Origin: Oligoflexales bacterium
Lineage (GTDB): Bacteria > Bdellovibrionota_B > Oligoflexia > Oligoflexales > RGVZ01
DNA: 42,405 nucleotides
Direction of reading: 5' to 3'
NCBI GenBank assembly: GCA_947479535.1
Contig: CANJZQ010000019.1
Coordinates: forward strand, 1 to 42,405
Part shown: piece by piece, positions 1 through 8,840 of the stretch
Position numbering within the stretch: position 1 is the stretch's first letter
Layout: each line of letters starts with the position of its first letter
Translations under genes and position numbers: made by a program
Notes under the pieces: generated by a model
What the model saw: only the letters and a program-made list of their open reading frames with translations
Told to the model about the DNA's origin: nothing
Databases searched by the model: none

Positions 1-97
1 GAGTTGGTGTTGGTGTTGGTGTTGGTGTTGGTGTTGGTGTTGGTGTTGGTGTTGGTGTTGGTGTTGGTGTTGGTGTTGGTGTTGGTGTTGGTGTTGG
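1..97. repeat. Hexanucleotide microsatellite (gttggt)n, about 16 copies
   Basis: The first 97 bases are an almost perfect run of the six-base unit gttggt. In the minus-strand gene it encodes alternating Pro (CCA) and Thr (ACA). Because the unit is six bases, gain or loss of copies changes linker length without changing the frame. The window edge cuts the array, so its true length is unknown. Confidence 0.95.
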
Positions 98-2539
98 TGT
101 AGAGGTCCCGTTTCCACTGCCAGACGTAATATTAAACGTTGCACTGATGGCTGGAGACGAGGCTGCAGCATAATTTCCCGCATTGTCCGAGGCAGTTCTT
201 GCTGCAATCGAAATGGCTAGCGTGCCAATTCCCCTGAACGACTTTAGGGTCACGATCCTTTTCATTGGGTCGGGCGGGAGGGCGGTATCCATCGAAACAG
301 TTGGTGCGAGGTTGGTCCATGCGTTTCCGGTAAAAACCCGACTGATGTCCGCGCTTTTCAGAGTGATTTTATCTGCTCCGGCGTAGGTCACAGTATACGT
401 GACGGACGGGGTGGTAGTGTTCGCGCTTGTCACAGACGGCGCGCTGACGGAGATTGTTGGTGGCCCGTCGTCAAAAGTATATGTTGCCGTGGTCGTCGCA
501 GATTTATTGCCCGCCTGGTCGCAAGCAATCACGGCTACCGATGTTGTGGCGGCAGGGATCGCGATCGTGCCGCCGGAAGACAGCATTGTCCCTGAAGCGC
601 AGTCGTTGGGTGCCGTGACGGAAGTGCCGGATGCTGTCGCGTAGCGCAGTTCTTTAAACGAAGTGTCGGCGGCTGTTGCTTTGGTCGCTTTGGCCGTAAA
701 TGCGGTATTAAAGGTTTTCGAAGCAGGCAAAACCGGCGCGCCGGGTGCGGTGGTGTCGACCATAAAGGTTTTGGTTGCGGCGGGTGCTGGGGACAGGTTT
801 CCTGCGGTATCCGTAGCCGTGTCCTTCAGGATTGCAATCTTGATGGTGCCGTTGCCAGTGAAATTATTCAACGTCACGGTACGCGTGACCGTTCCGTTGG
901 TTCCAGTGCCTGAGACATCGAAACTCGCATTGGCCGTCCCGGTTTTGATGAGCAAGATGCTTGCGTTGCTGAGGGTTACATCGGTGACGCCGTTGTATGC
1001 AACCGTGTAGGTCACCGCAGAATCTGCCTTGGCGTTGGCAAGGGATGGATCACTGACGGCGATGGTCGGGATGCCAGTGTCGACATTAAATGTTGCGCTG
1101 TCGGTGGTGCCTGCAGCTGCAAAGTTTCCTGCCAGATCCGATGCCGAGTTTGCCTTAATGGCAATTCCCAGAGTGCCGTTGTTTTTGAAACCACTGAGGG
1201 TCACAAACCTTTTCATCGGGTCTGGCGCAACGGAACACGGAACAAGTTTACTACACCCAACCCCTGGGTCCGGGATGACCTTGATGGTGCCTGTGGGAAG
1301 TAACAGGGAACCGGCCATTGCGGTCTGGTTGACTTGGATGTCTTTAGGAGAAAGGGTGATGGCTTTCGTGGCGCCGCTGTAGATCACCGTGTAAGTGACA
1401 CTGGAAGTTGCTTTCGCGTTTTCCTGCGATGGTCCACTGACCGTGAAGGTCGGCGGGGTCGTGTCTACGTTTATTGTGGCGATGGCTGATGAAGGTGCAG
1501 GGGCGAGGTTGCCGACGGCGTCGGCCGCGGTGCCCGCAGCGATTGTGATTCCGAGACGGCCGTTGTCGGTAAAATTCGAGAGCGTTACGGTGCGGGTTGC
1601 AGTGCCGCTTCCCGTTACGGCCACGGTGGCTGACAGAGCATCGCCCCCGCCGTCAGGTTTTGACAGACTGATGTCGCCGGTAGCCAGGGTGACGTTCGTG
1701 GCACCTGCGTAAGTCACCGTATAGATGACCGAGGATGACGCCTTGGCATGGATCACCGACGGTCCCTTGACGGAAATTGTCGGCGCAGTGTTATCAAGAA
1801 CAAAGGTTTTGGCGGTGCTGTTTGCAATGGCTTGATTGCTGGCTAGGTCAGAGGCCGTACCGCCTGCGACCGCGATTTTGACCGCAGTGCCATTGCCAGT
1901 GACATTGGTCAGCGTCACGATTCTTTCAGTGGTTCCAGAACCTGCGACGACAATCGTTCCCGTGACTCCCAGAGGAGACAGCGTGATCTTCGAGGCGAGA
2001 TCGCTGTTGTTGGGAATGTTGTCTGCGCCTGCGAAAGTTAGTTTGTATTTGATCGTTGATGCATTGTTTGCCGAGAGAAGTGCTGTTGTGCCGTCGCTGG
2101 CGAACGGGCCCGTCACGACGAGAGTCGGCGCGGTCTTGTCGAGGGTGAAAACCCGGTAGGTGACGGCGGACTTAACGCCACTTTTGCTGCATGCCATGAT
2201 CGCCAAAGAGGTTGTGGCAGAGATTGGCAATTGATAGGCGGCTGGGCTGCCCGTTGCTAAAAGTGCCGTGCCTTTTGTGCAGTCGGCGGGTTCCATGACG
2301 ACTGATGCACTGCCACCTTTGGTGTAACGAAAATCTTTTAAGTTCGAACCCATTTCATCTTGCGAAACGGTCAGTGTGAATGGGTCTTTGAAAGTTTTAT
2401 TCGACTCGGACACGGTGGGCGGAGCAAACGATTGAGCCTGGGCCGCTGACGGGAAACCAAACAGAGCAATGGCAGCAGACGCGACGACGCCATAAGCGGT
2501 CGATTTAAGTTGATGAATCTGGAGAGATCTAAATTTCAC
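1..2539 (-). CDS. Exported Ig-like repeat protein with Pro-Thr tail (3' end outside window)
   Basis: Reading the minus strand from a GTG at 2539 gives an open frame to the window edge (at least 846 residues). A purine-rich GTGGGGG lies about 9 bases upstream. The N-terminus is a signal peptide (MKFRSLQIHQLKSTAYG, hydrophobic core, Ala-Gln-Ala cleavage site near residue 36). Two chitobiase/FN3-like modules with paired Cys (about residues 40-130 and 600-690) alternate with Ig-like modules that start with D-x-T-x-P-T (about residues 133, 250, 357, 487, 692) and share the phrases VTYTVxYxGA and GxAxDxAGN. From about residue 813 the protein becomes a (Pro-Thr)n linker that runs off the edge. It is probably a secreted or surface adhesin-like protein; no enzymatic domain is visible. 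The function is inferred from architecture only, and the C-terminal anchor or effector domain is missing from the window. Confidence 0.85.
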   Translation of the reverse strand, partial: MKFRSLQIHQLKSTAYGVVASAAIALFGFPSAAQAQSFAPPTVSESNKTFKDPFTLTVSQDEMGSNLKDFRYTKGGSASVVMEPADCTKGTALLATGSPAAYQLPISATTSLAIMACSKSGVKSAVTYRVFTLDKTAPTLVVTGPFASDGTTALLSANNASTIKYKLTFAGADNIPNNSDLASKITLSPLGVTGTIVVAGSGTTERIVTLTNVTGNGTAVKIAVAGGTASDLASNQAIANSTAKTFVLDNTAPTISVKGPSVIHAKASSSVIYTVTYAGATNVTLATGDISLSKPDGGGDALSATVAVTGSGTATRTVTLSNFTDNGRLGITIAAGTAADAVGNLAPAPSSAIATINVDTTPPTFTVSGPSQENAKATSSVTYTVIYSGATKAITLSPKDIQVNQTAMAGSLLLPTGTIKVIPDPGVGCSKLVPCSVAPDPMKRFVTLSGFKNNGTLGIAIKANSASDLAGNFAAAGTTDSATFNVDTGIPTIAVSDPSLANAKADSAVTYTVAYNGVTDVTLSNASILLIKTGTANASFDVSGTGTNGTVTRTVTLNNFTGNGTIKIAILKDTATDTAGNLSPAPAATKTFMVDTTAPGAPVLPASKTFNTAFTAKATKATAADTSFKELRYATASGTSVTAPNDCASGTMLSSGGTIAIPAATTSVAVIACDQAGNKSATTTATYTFDDGPPTISVSAPSVTSANTTTPSVTYTVTYAGADKITLKSADISRVFTGNAWTNLAPTVSMDTALPPDPMKRIVTLKSFRGIGTLAISIAARTASDNAGNYAAASSPAISATFNITSGSGNGTSTPTPTPTPTPTPTPTPTPTPTPTPTPTPTPTPT

Positions 2540-2625
2540 TGGGTTTTCCCCCACTTAATCAAATCGGCGTATGGAAGGGGAACTTGATTGAATCTTGAAG
2601 GTGAGGTGGGTATTCGGTTTTATAG

Positions 2626-2672
2626 CCAATATAATTGGGTACTTACTTTTAAAATAAGTTCCCAATGATTGG
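2626..2672. promoter_or_regulatory. Pair of CCAAT-n-ATTGG palindromes upstream of the Ig-like gene
   Basis: Two perfect palindromes sit 87 and 123 bases upstream of the GTG at 2539: CCAATATAATTGG (2626-2638) and CCAATGATTGG (2662-2672). Both have the same half site and a centre-to-centre distance of 35 bases. The DNA between them is AT-rich and itself nearly symmetrical (acttacttttaaaataagt). This is the layout of a dimeric repressor or activator site pair; the regulator is not identified and no convincing -35/-10 pair was found. Confidence 0.35.
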
Positions 2673-2689
2673 TCTGATTTGGGGGGAGA

Positions 2690-2816
2690 AAGGATCCTTC
2701 GCTGCGCTCAGGATGACGGGGTGCGGCTCAGGATGACGGGGTGCGCTCAGGATGACGGGGTGCGCTCAGGATGACGGGGTGCGCTCAGGATGACGGGGTG
2801 CGGCTCAGGATGACGC
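2690..2816. repeat. Tandem repeat, six copies of a 19-20 bp unit, headed by ggatccttcgctgcgctca
   Basis: After the header aaaggatccttcgctgcg, the core ctcaggatgacg recurs at 2707, 2727, 2746, 2765, 2784 and 2804, with the spacer gggtgcg or gggtgcgg between copies. Periods are 20, 19, 19, 19 and 20 bases. The last copy supplies the TGA stop of the neighbouring minus-strand lipoprotein gene. A related array with a different spacer lies at 21408-21573. There are no unique spacers, so it is not a CRISPR array. Confidence 0.9.
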
Positions 2817-4040
2817 TGGCTTGCAGTAGCGGTGTTTGAATTTTTGCTCCAAGGCAAGGCAGGGGCCGGCTCGGAGCTGCGGTGGACCGTAAGGTGAAGT
2901 CGCTTCGTAGGTGAAGCACCAACCTGCCGACCGGTCGACCATGAACACGCTGTGATCGTATGTGGTCAGGATGCATCCTGGGCGGATGCCTCCATCAGGA
3001 TCAGACACCAGACCGCGCGCTTCCAACATCTTGCCCCAACAGTCGACACACATGCCGTCGATAAAAACTCCGGCATCAAATGGCCGGGTGAATTCCGGTT
3101 TTCCAATGTGGCAGGCATCAACCCAGAGTTTCACTGTGCCGCAGTCAGTTGCCGCGCAATCCTTGTGATTCATGTTGATCAGGATACCGCCAGGTTGAAG
3201 ATCCACTGCGGTAATGGGTTTTTCGCGATTGTCCGCCAGAAAATCGGCTGCACTTTTGCCGCAAGCCTCTTCGTCTGCAATGCGGGCAAAACCAACGGAC
3301 TCAAGTTTCAAATCCGACAACAGATCGCCGGCCGCGGCCTGGGCCGTGCCATGGCAATTTGGAATTCCGTAGGTGATTCGTGCTGATGATTGGCCTGCAG
3401 TCAATTCAAGGACGAAGGGGTCGTTCCAGGCGAGGTTTGAATTTTTCGGATCCTTGACCTTATGGATGCGTTGCACGCCTTCATGGCAGACGGTCGTCGC
3501 GACTCGTTTTTTGGACTGGTATCCGCTGCCGCCTGGGGGGCAGGTTTCGCGAATGAAACAACCTTCTGCGGTCATGCGTACCAAGTCCGAACAGTCTGGA
3601 GATTGCATTTCAAAGACGGCGTCAGAAATATTTTTTCTTGCGGCGGAAATGCTGGCTGATGACTGGCAGAAGGATGTCATGGCGTCGCTGTAGCGGACGA
3701 TTAAACCGTTGGTCAGGGATTCCAGACAGGCGACGTTTTTGCTGCCGCCTGCGGCAAAGTCGTCTGGCCAGTTTTGTTCAATCCGGTTTTCGATGAGTTG
3801 GTGCCAGCGTATCGAGATGACGCGGTCGTCAATGCAATTGGCCAGAGCATCCATTGCATCAGTGACTTCCTTGCGACTGGCGCCGAAGTAGTCAAAGCGG
3901 CAAGATTCCCGCAGTGCATCCGAGGTTTCGAGGCTCAAGAGATCTGCGGCATTCATTTTCGGAGAAGTCGTCCGGCAGCCTTGAAGCGTGACGGCCCAAA
4001 GGGCCGCCCACAAGGCCACCCGGACGACCCGGGGATTCAT
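2805..4040 (-). CDS. Cys-rich lipoprotein of unknown function
   Basis: 411 residues from the ATG at 4040, seven bases after the ald stop codon. The start is chosen because it gives a compact lipoprotein signal (MNPRVVRVALWAALWAVTLQGC), with lipobox Leu-Gln-Gly-Cys at residues 19-22; an in-frame ATG further upstream would lie inside ald. No strong ribosome-binding site is visible, so expression may be coupled to ald. The mature part has many Cys residues, including CPPGGSG, DCAATDCGTV and CMCVDCWGK, suggesting a disulfide-rich exported domain. I do not recognise a family. The last residues (Pro-Ala-Ser-Ser) and the stop codon are encoded by the edge of the tandem repeat, so the original C-terminus may have been replaced. 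Confidence 0.8.
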   Translation of the reverse strand: MNPRVVRVALWAALWAVTLQGCRTTSPKMNAADLLSLETSDALRESCRFDYFGASRKEVTDAMDALANCIDDRVISIRWHQLIENRIEQNWPDDFAAGGSKNVACLESLTNGLIVRYSDAMTSFCQSSASISAARKNISDAVFEMQSPDCSDLVRMTAEGCFIRETCPPGGSGYQSKKRVATTVCHEGVQRIHKVKDPKNSNLAWNDPFVLELTAGQSSARITYGIPNCHGTAQAAAGDLLSDLKLESVGFARIADEEACGKSAADFLADNREKPITAVDLQPGGILINMNHKDCAATDCGTVKLWVDACHIGKPEFTRPFDAGVFIDGMCVDCWGKMLEARGLVSDPDGGIRPGCILTTYDHSVFMVDRSAGWCFTYEATSPYGPPQLRAGPCLALEQKFKHRYCKPASS

Positions 4041-4044
4041 TGAT

Positions 4045-5145
4045 TCAGTATGCAGCATGCGGAATGTTAAGCGCATCGGCAACGGCGCGGTGGGTCAACT
4101 TGCCATTGAAGCTGTTGAGCCCTTTGCGGAGTGCTTCAGATTCATCGAGGGCGCGAGCGAGGCCTTTGTTGGCCAAGTCCATCGCATACTTGATGGTGAC
4201 ATTGGTAAGGGCATAAGTGGACGTCTTTGGCACGTCTCCCGGAATGTTCGTTACGCCGTAGTGCAAAACTCCCTCTTCGTTGAAGACGGGATCGTCGTGC
4301 GTCGTTGGACGAATGGTTTCCACGCAACCGCCTTGATCAATGGCAACGTCGACAACCACGGAGTCAGGCTCCATGTTGCGAATCATGTCGCGGCTGACGA
4401 GGCATGGGGCTTTCGCGCCAGTGATGAGCACTGCGCCAACGAGGAGATCGGCCTCGCGGACGGCTTTGGAAATGTTTTCCGGGTTCGACATCAGCGTCTG
4501 GATGTTGTTGCCAAAGATGTCGTCCAGGTAGGCCAGGCGCGCAGGATTCACATCCAGCACGGTGACTTGGGCGCCAAGGCCAATCGCCATTTTTGCCGAG
4601 TTGATGCCGACAACGCCGCCGCCGATGATGGCAACGCGGCCACGGGCAACGCCCGGGACGCCGCCAAGAAGAACGCCCTTGCCGCCGTTGTGTTTTTGCA
4701 GGCACTGCGCGCCGACTTGCACGGCCATGCGGCCTGCGACTTCACTCATGGGAGTGAGGAGCGGCAAAGAACCATTGGCCAACTCGATGGTTTCATAGGC
4801 GATGGCAGTCACCTTGCGGTCGAGCAATGCCTTTGCGAGTTCAGGGACTGCAGCCAAATGCAGGTAGGTGTAAAGGATCTGGCCGGCGCGCATCCGGGAA
4901 TATTCTTCCGGGATCGGCTCCTTGACCTTCATGATCATCTCGGCTTCGTCCCAAACTTGTTTGGCCGAGTTAACAATCGTCGCGCCTGCAGCAACGTAAC
5001 GAGTGTCTGGAATTCCCGCGCCGATACCCGCGCCTTTTTCCAGAATCACTTTGTGTCCCGCAGCAACGAGCACTTCAACGCCACCGGGAACAACACCAAC
5101 ACGGTTCTCGCGATTCTTGATTTCCTTTGGGATTCCGATCAGCAT
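4045..5145 (-). CDS. ald: Alanine dehydrogenase
   Basis: 366 residues, the usual length for NAD-dependent L-alanine dehydrogenase, which reversibly deaminates alanine to pyruvate and ammonium in the cytoplasm. Family marks are the N-terminal [10 protein letters not shown], the substrate-site residues Arg15, Lys75 (MKVKEP) and His96 (YLHLAA), the NAD-binding turn [10 protein letters not shown], and the C-terminal [10 protein letters not shown] and VTNIPGDVP segments. The start at 5145 is preceded by AAGGA at a suitable distance; an upstream ATG at 5178 would add residues that are not conserved. The gene follows the PhnP-like gene by 34 bases and runs into the lipoprotein gene, so the three could share a transcript. 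In this family it often serves alanine catabolism or redox balance; the role here is not shown by the sequence. Confidence 0.97.
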   Translation of the reverse strand: MLIGIPKEIKNRENRVGVVPGGVEVLVAAGHKVILEKGAGIGAGIPDTRYVAAGATIVNSAKQVWDEAEMIMKVKEPIPEEYSRMRAGQILYTYLHLAAVPELAKALLDRKVTAIAYETIELANGSLPLLTPMSEVAGRMAVQVGAQCLQKHNGGKGVLLGGVPGVARGRVAIIGGGVVGINSAKMAIGLGAQVTVLDVNPARLAYLDDIFGNNIQTLMSNPENISKAVREADLLVGAVLITGAKAPCLVSRDMIRNMEPDSVVVDVAIDQGGCVETIRPTTHDDPVFNEEGVLHYGVTNIPGDVPKTSTYALTNVTIKYAMDLANKGLARALDESEALRKGLNSFNGKLTHRAVADALNIPHAAY

Positions 5146-5179
5146 GGATAGTCCTTTTATGTCTGGTCCGAGTGGCAAA

Positions 5180-5980
5180 CTATAGCACTACAGGGCATAC
5201 GACGCTAAGGCCATCAAACGCCAGACGGATGTTTGCCGGCAGGGTGCGGCTCACCGTCGGGTAGTCGAGTTCATGGCCCAGGTGCGTTATAACACCCTGT
5301 TTTACCTCGATTTTATCTAACAAAGCGAGCGTTTCCGGAAGGCTGCTGTGGGTCGGGTGGGACTCCATTCGCAAACCGCTGGCGACCATCGTGTGGACCT
5401 TGCCGCGCCAGTTTTCAACAAGTTCGTCCGGGATGGTTTTGAAATCGGTGGCGTAAATAAACGATCCGATTTTGAACACACTTGTTGTCATGTCGCCGTG
5501 GGAAACGCTCGTGGGTTCAACATCAAAACCGAAAATTTTGAAAGGAACTCCAGATTCGATCTCGTGCAAAATTACTTTGGGTTTTGTCCCGTGATAAGCC
5601 GTGTTTTGAAATGCATAAGAAAAGCGGGTCTTCAGATCGTCCAAGTGTTCTTTCGTCGCATGAATCGTAATCGGATTCTTGCTGTGAAAGAAAAACGCCC
5701 GCAAGTCATCGAATCCATGACAGTGATCGGAATGCGTGTGGGTGTAAATGACGTGTTCGATGTTCCGAACACCCTCGCGAATCATTTGCAGCCGGAATTC
5801 CGTCGCCGTGTCGAAGATGACATGTTGCCCTTCCGGAAAAGTCAGCATGAGAGAGGACCGGCTGCGTTGATTTTTGGGATCGTTTGAAGTGCAGACCGCG
5901 CATGTGCAGCCAATCACCGGACATCCGGGCGAGCTGCCGCAGCCTAGGATAGTGGCCCTAATGCCTTGCGGACGGGTCAT
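5180..5980 (-). CDS. PhnP-like metallo-beta-lactamase-fold phosphodiesterase
   Basis: 266 residues. The metal-binding motif [10 protein letters not shown] at residues 80-89 is the HxHxDH signature of metallo-beta-lactamase-fold hydrolases. The N-terminal cluster Cys20, Cys25, Cys27, Cys30 resembles the extra structural zinc site of PhnP, a cyclic phosphate phosphodiesterase. Later conserved His residues occur at [16 protein letters not shown] and ITHLGHELD. The ATG at 5980 has AAGGA about nine bases upstream and overlaps the end of recQ by 23 bases, so translation is probably coupled. No phosphonate (phn) genes are nearby, so I assign a family and not the C-P lyase pathway. Confidence 0.88.
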   Translation of the reverse strand: MTRPQGIRATILGCGSSPGCPVIGCTCAVCTSNDPKNQRSRSSLMLTFPEGQHVIFDTATEFRLQMIREGVRNIEHVIYTHTHSDHCHGFDDLRAFFFHSKNPITIHATKEHLDDLKTRFSYAFQNTAYHGTKPKVILHEIESGVPFKIFGFDVEPTSVSHGDMTTSVFKIGSFIYATDFKTIPDELVENWRGKVHTMVASGLRMESHPTHSSLPETLALLDKIEVKQGVITHLGHELDYPTVSRTLPANIRLAFDGLSVVCPVVL

Positions 5981-7508
5981 GAAGGCATTCCTTGAAATAG
6001 GAATTCAGAATGGTCATTGCGGCCGGCATGGACCTGACGGCGGCGTAAGCAAACAGGCGCATTTGTTCCAGTTTGAACAGGGCCTCCTTGCGACGGAAAT
6101 CATACTGCCGCCAAAGTGCGTCTGGATCCGCGGGACTGACGCCGGCGAGGATCAAGGTTTCCATTGCGTAGACATCTGAGCCATAGCCATCTGACGACGG
6201 GCTGGTCATTTCCTGGATCAGATTTTCGCGGCACGCATAGGCGAGGGCCGATTCGACGTCGCGAATTTTTGCGCGCATTTTTTTTGCCGCACTGGAATTC
6301 ATGATGGCATCAATCATGGCTGTGCGATCCCGGCCGCGTCCACCCGTCGTGTCACATTCGCGGATGCAGGTTTCGAAAACCATGCGCGCTATGGCGGTCT
6401 CGGGAAACTGCACATCGATCATGAAATTTTGCGTGTGAAAGTCCCGTGGATGAAAAATCATGGTGGCGGCAGCAGAAAGTCCGTCCCGGCCAGCGCGTCC
6501 CGTTTCCTGGATATACTGTTCAAGGTTTTGCGACAGTCCCGCATGGATGACATGACGAATGTCCGCAATGTCGATGCCCATTCCAAACGCACTGGTTGCG
6601 ACCATGACTTGAGTTTTGCCGTCCAGAAAAGCCTGCTGCTCTTGTGTTCTCTTCTGACCGTCGAGTCCGGCATGATAAAGCCCGGCCCGGATACCCCGGC
6701 GGAGGAGATCGCTGTGGACGTTGCCCGCGGCCTTGCGCGTTGGGGCGTAAACAATAATGTTGCCGCCAGCATTCTTGATGGCTTCAGCGACGGCATCGAC
6801 AATCATCCGGGGTTGATCCTTGAAGGAATCAACCTTGACCACCTTGAGTGCGATGTTGCTGCGGGCCACGTCGTTCACGAAAATTTGTGGGTCGCGCAGT
6901 CCCAAGTTGGCAATCATGTCGCTGCGCGCGCCTGGCGTGGCTGTCGCCGTCAGGGCCAAGCGTGTTGCGCCGGGGAAGGATTCCATAAAGGATCCAATCT
7001 GGCGGTATTCGGGCCGGAAATTAAATCCCCACTGGCTCGTGCAGTGGGCTTCGTCCACCGCCACAAGGAAAACCTCGCGCGTGGCCGTCAAGCGTTCACG
7101 GAAAGCAGGATTGGAGAGGCGTTCGGGTGAAGTGAAAACCAGGGCCGCTGCGCCGGATTCAATCTTTTGCCATTCTCCCGCCCGGTCATCCATGGATTGC
7201 AGGCGCTCAAAAACAGCGCACTCAAGCCCCCGGGCCTGCAGGCGCGACGCCTGGTCACGCATGAGGGCAATCAAGGGTGACACCACGAGAACAATCCGGC
7301 GAGACTCCGCCGGACGCATCATCTCCGTGGCAGCCGGCAAACCAAAACAAAGTGTTTTTCCGCTGCCCGTTGGGGAGACTGCCAGGCAGTCCTGCCCCGC
7401 GTCGATGGCATCCAGCACGCGGCGTTGAAAATCATGAAGTTCTTCGAATCCAAAAACGGATTTAGCCGTTTGGCTCCGGATTTTTGATGTAGTGACGTTT
7501 GTTTGCAT
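5958..7508 (-). CDS. recQ: RecQ-family ATP-dependent DNA helicase, short form
   Basis: 516 residues. The two RecA-like helicase domains are intact: Walker A SPTGSGKT (45-52), [15 protein letters not shown] (152-155) within [21 protein letters not shown], and motif [12 protein letters not shown]. RecQ proteins unwind DNA 3'-5' in recombination and repair. The part after the helicase core is unusual. The expected zinc-binding segment with four Cys is reduced to ILNSYFKEC and the protein stops 8 residues later; there is no HRDC domain. No frameshift that would restore the zinc site was found by reading the overlap with the next gene. No ribosome-binding site is evident before the ATG at 7508, which faces lysC across 65 bases. 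Confidence 0.93.
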   Translation of the reverse strand: MQTNVTTSKIRSQTAKSVFGFEELHDFQRRVLDAIDAGQDCLAVSPTGSGKTLCFGLPAATEMMRPAESRRIVLVVSPLIALMRDQASRLQARGLECAVFERLQSMDDRAGEWQKIESGAAALVFTSPERLSNPAFRERLTATREVFLVAVDEAHCTSQWGFNFRPEYRQIGSFMESFPGATRLALTATATPGARSDMIANLGLRDPQIFVNDVARSNIALKVVKVDSFKDQPRMIVDAVAEAIKNAGGNIIVYAPTRKAAGNVHSDLLRRGIRAGLYHAGLDGQKRTQEQQAFLDGKTQVMVATSAFGMGIDIADIRHVIHAGLSQNLEQYIQETGRAGRDGLSAAATMIFHPRDFHTQNFMIDVQFPETAIARMVFETCIRECDTTGGRGRDRTAMIDAIMNSSAAKKMRAKIRDVESALAYACRENLIQEMTSPSSDGYGSDVYAMETLILAGVSPADPDALWRQYDFRRKEALFKLEQMRLFAYAAVRSMPAAMTILNSYFKECLHDPSARH

Positions 7509-7560
7509 CTGTCTGCACTTTTACGTGATTTGAAGGTCGCCCGGATAGGACTTTCTTGGG

Positions 7561-7566
7561 TATAAT
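7561..7566 (+). promoter_or_regulatory. Consensus -10 box (TATAAT) seven bases before the lysC ATG
   Basis: A perfect TATAAT at 7561-7566 is followed by ctgaacc and then the ATG at 7574. A transcript from this box would begin at about 7573-7574, giving a leaderless lysC message. No Shine-Dalgarno sequence is present before the ATG, which fits. A good -35 hexamer at 17 bases spacing is lacking. Confidence 0.5.
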
Positions 7567-7573
7567 CTGAACC

Positions 7574-8812
7574 ATGGAATTTGTTGTTCAAAAATACGGC
7601 GGGACTTCCGTTGGCTCGATCGAGCGGATCAAACTCGTGGCCGACCACGTTGCTGCGACCCGGGCCCAAGGCGTCAACGTGGTCGTCGTGGTCAGTGCCA
7701 TGGGGGAACAGACGGACGCCTTGATTGCCATGGCCCAGGCACTGAGCGCCGATCCGTCCCGCCGGGAACTCGACATGCTGCTGACGTCCGGAGAACGGGT
7801 CACCATGGCGCTGCTGAGCATCGCCCTTTCTGAGCGCGGGCTGAAATGCGTTTCGCTGACAGGATCCCAGAGCGGAATCTTGACTGATGAAAATCATGGC
7901 AATGCCCGCATACAAAAAATTTTGGGAGACCGTATCCGACAAGGCCTGTCGGGTGGCTCCATTGTGATTGTGGCCGGGTTTCAAGGTGTCAGCCCCAAGA
8001 CCAAGGAAGTGACCACCCTCGGTCGGGGTGGATCCGATTTGAGTGCTGTGGCATTGGCCGCAGTTTTGGGTGCCGGACGTTGTGAACTTTATAAAGATGT
8101 GGAAGGCGTGTTTACCGCGGATCCAAGATTGGTTCCCGGCGCTCGCAAGATTGCATCTTTGCCTTGGTACGCGATGTCAGAATTGGCGTGGGCAGGGGCG
8201 GGCGTCTTGCATGCCCGTGCGGCTCACGTCGCGTCGCGTTTTGGCCTTACCGTTGAAATCCGTTCCAGCTTCAAGCCCCACTTGCGCGGAACCGTAGTTG
8301 AACCCTCAACCGAGTCGGATGTTGCCATGTCGATCGACAAAAATGGAATGGAACAAGCCATTGTGCATGCCATCACCTGCAAGCAGCACATGTGCCTCGT
8401 GGATGTTGAAGCAAGTCAAGATGCGGCGGGCAAGTTGCACGCAGGAATTCTGGAGTTGCTTTGGCATCACGGCGAGGCACCAGTGATCAACCAGCAGGTT
8501 AGTGGCCGGCTTCGTTTGATGGTATCGGAAAAGGCAGCTCAAGTTTTAAAAGAGGCCCTTGCCACGGGGCGTCTCGGGGAGAAGCCCATGTCAGTCAACC
8601 TCACATTGGCGGGAACGGCGGCAGTTGGTGTGATTGGCAACGGCTTTTTACAAAACCCTGAGCAGGTGGCCGAGGCGATGGCTGCGGCCCAGAAGGCAGG
8701 GCATGTCTTGCTGTGGGATGTTCGCAATCAGGCGCTTACCATTGGCGTCAAGGACAGCGAGGCGGCAGCCGTGGTGAAGTCCCTGCACGACGCGCTGATC
8801 ACGGATCACTGA
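7574..8812 (+). CDS. lysC: Aspartate kinase
   Basis: 412 residues, typical for a monofunctional aspartokinase, which phosphorylates aspartate as the first step toward lysine, threonine and methionine. The amino-acid kinase domain begins with [11 protein letters not shown] (residues 4-14) and includes [29 protein letters not shown] and [14 protein letters not shown]. Two C-terminal ACT domains (about residues 260-410) provide allosteric control in this family. The start is fixed by the conserved N-terminus. It is a single gene, with recQ divergent upstream and an outer-membrane-type gene convergent downstream. A near-perfect -10 box adjoins the start codon, so the transcript may be leaderless. 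No lysine riboswitch could fit in the 65-base gap. Confidence 0.97.
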   Translation: MEFVVQKYGGTSVGSIERIKLVADHVAATRAQGVNVVVVVSAMGEQTDALIAMAQALSADPSRRELDMLLTSGERVTMALLSIALSERGLKCVSLTGSQSGILTDENHGNARIQKILGDRIRQGLSGGSIVIVAGFQGVSPKTKEVTTLGRGGSDLSAVALAAVLGAGRCELYKDVEGVFTADPRLVPGARKIASLPWYAMSELAWAGAGVLHARAAHVASRFGLTVEIRSSFKPHLRGTVVEPSTESDVAMSIDKNGMEQAIVHAITCKQHMCLVDVEASQDAAGKLHAGILELLWHHGEAPVINQQVSGRLRLMVSEKAAQVLKEALATGRLGEKPMSVNLTLAGTAAVGVIGNGFLQNPEQVAEAMAAAQKAGHVLLWDVRNQALTIGVKDSEAAAVVKSLHDALITDH

Positions 8813-8840
8813 TTTGGTTGGCTGACTTACAGTCAGTCGG

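Noticed and set aside
183-2159. A series of plus-strand frames of 60-117 codons opposite the Ig-like gene
   Set aside because: The minus strand has one continuous frame with a signal peptide and repeated domains; the plus frames are its mirror, broken at each repeat.
3988-5151. A 387-codon open frame on the plus strand opposite ald
   Set aside because: It is the antisense of a strongly conserved alanine dehydrogenase, has no ribosome-binding site and shows no recognisable domain.
7509-7573. Lysine riboswitch before lysC
   Set aside because: The gap of 65 bases is too short and lacks the conserved elements.
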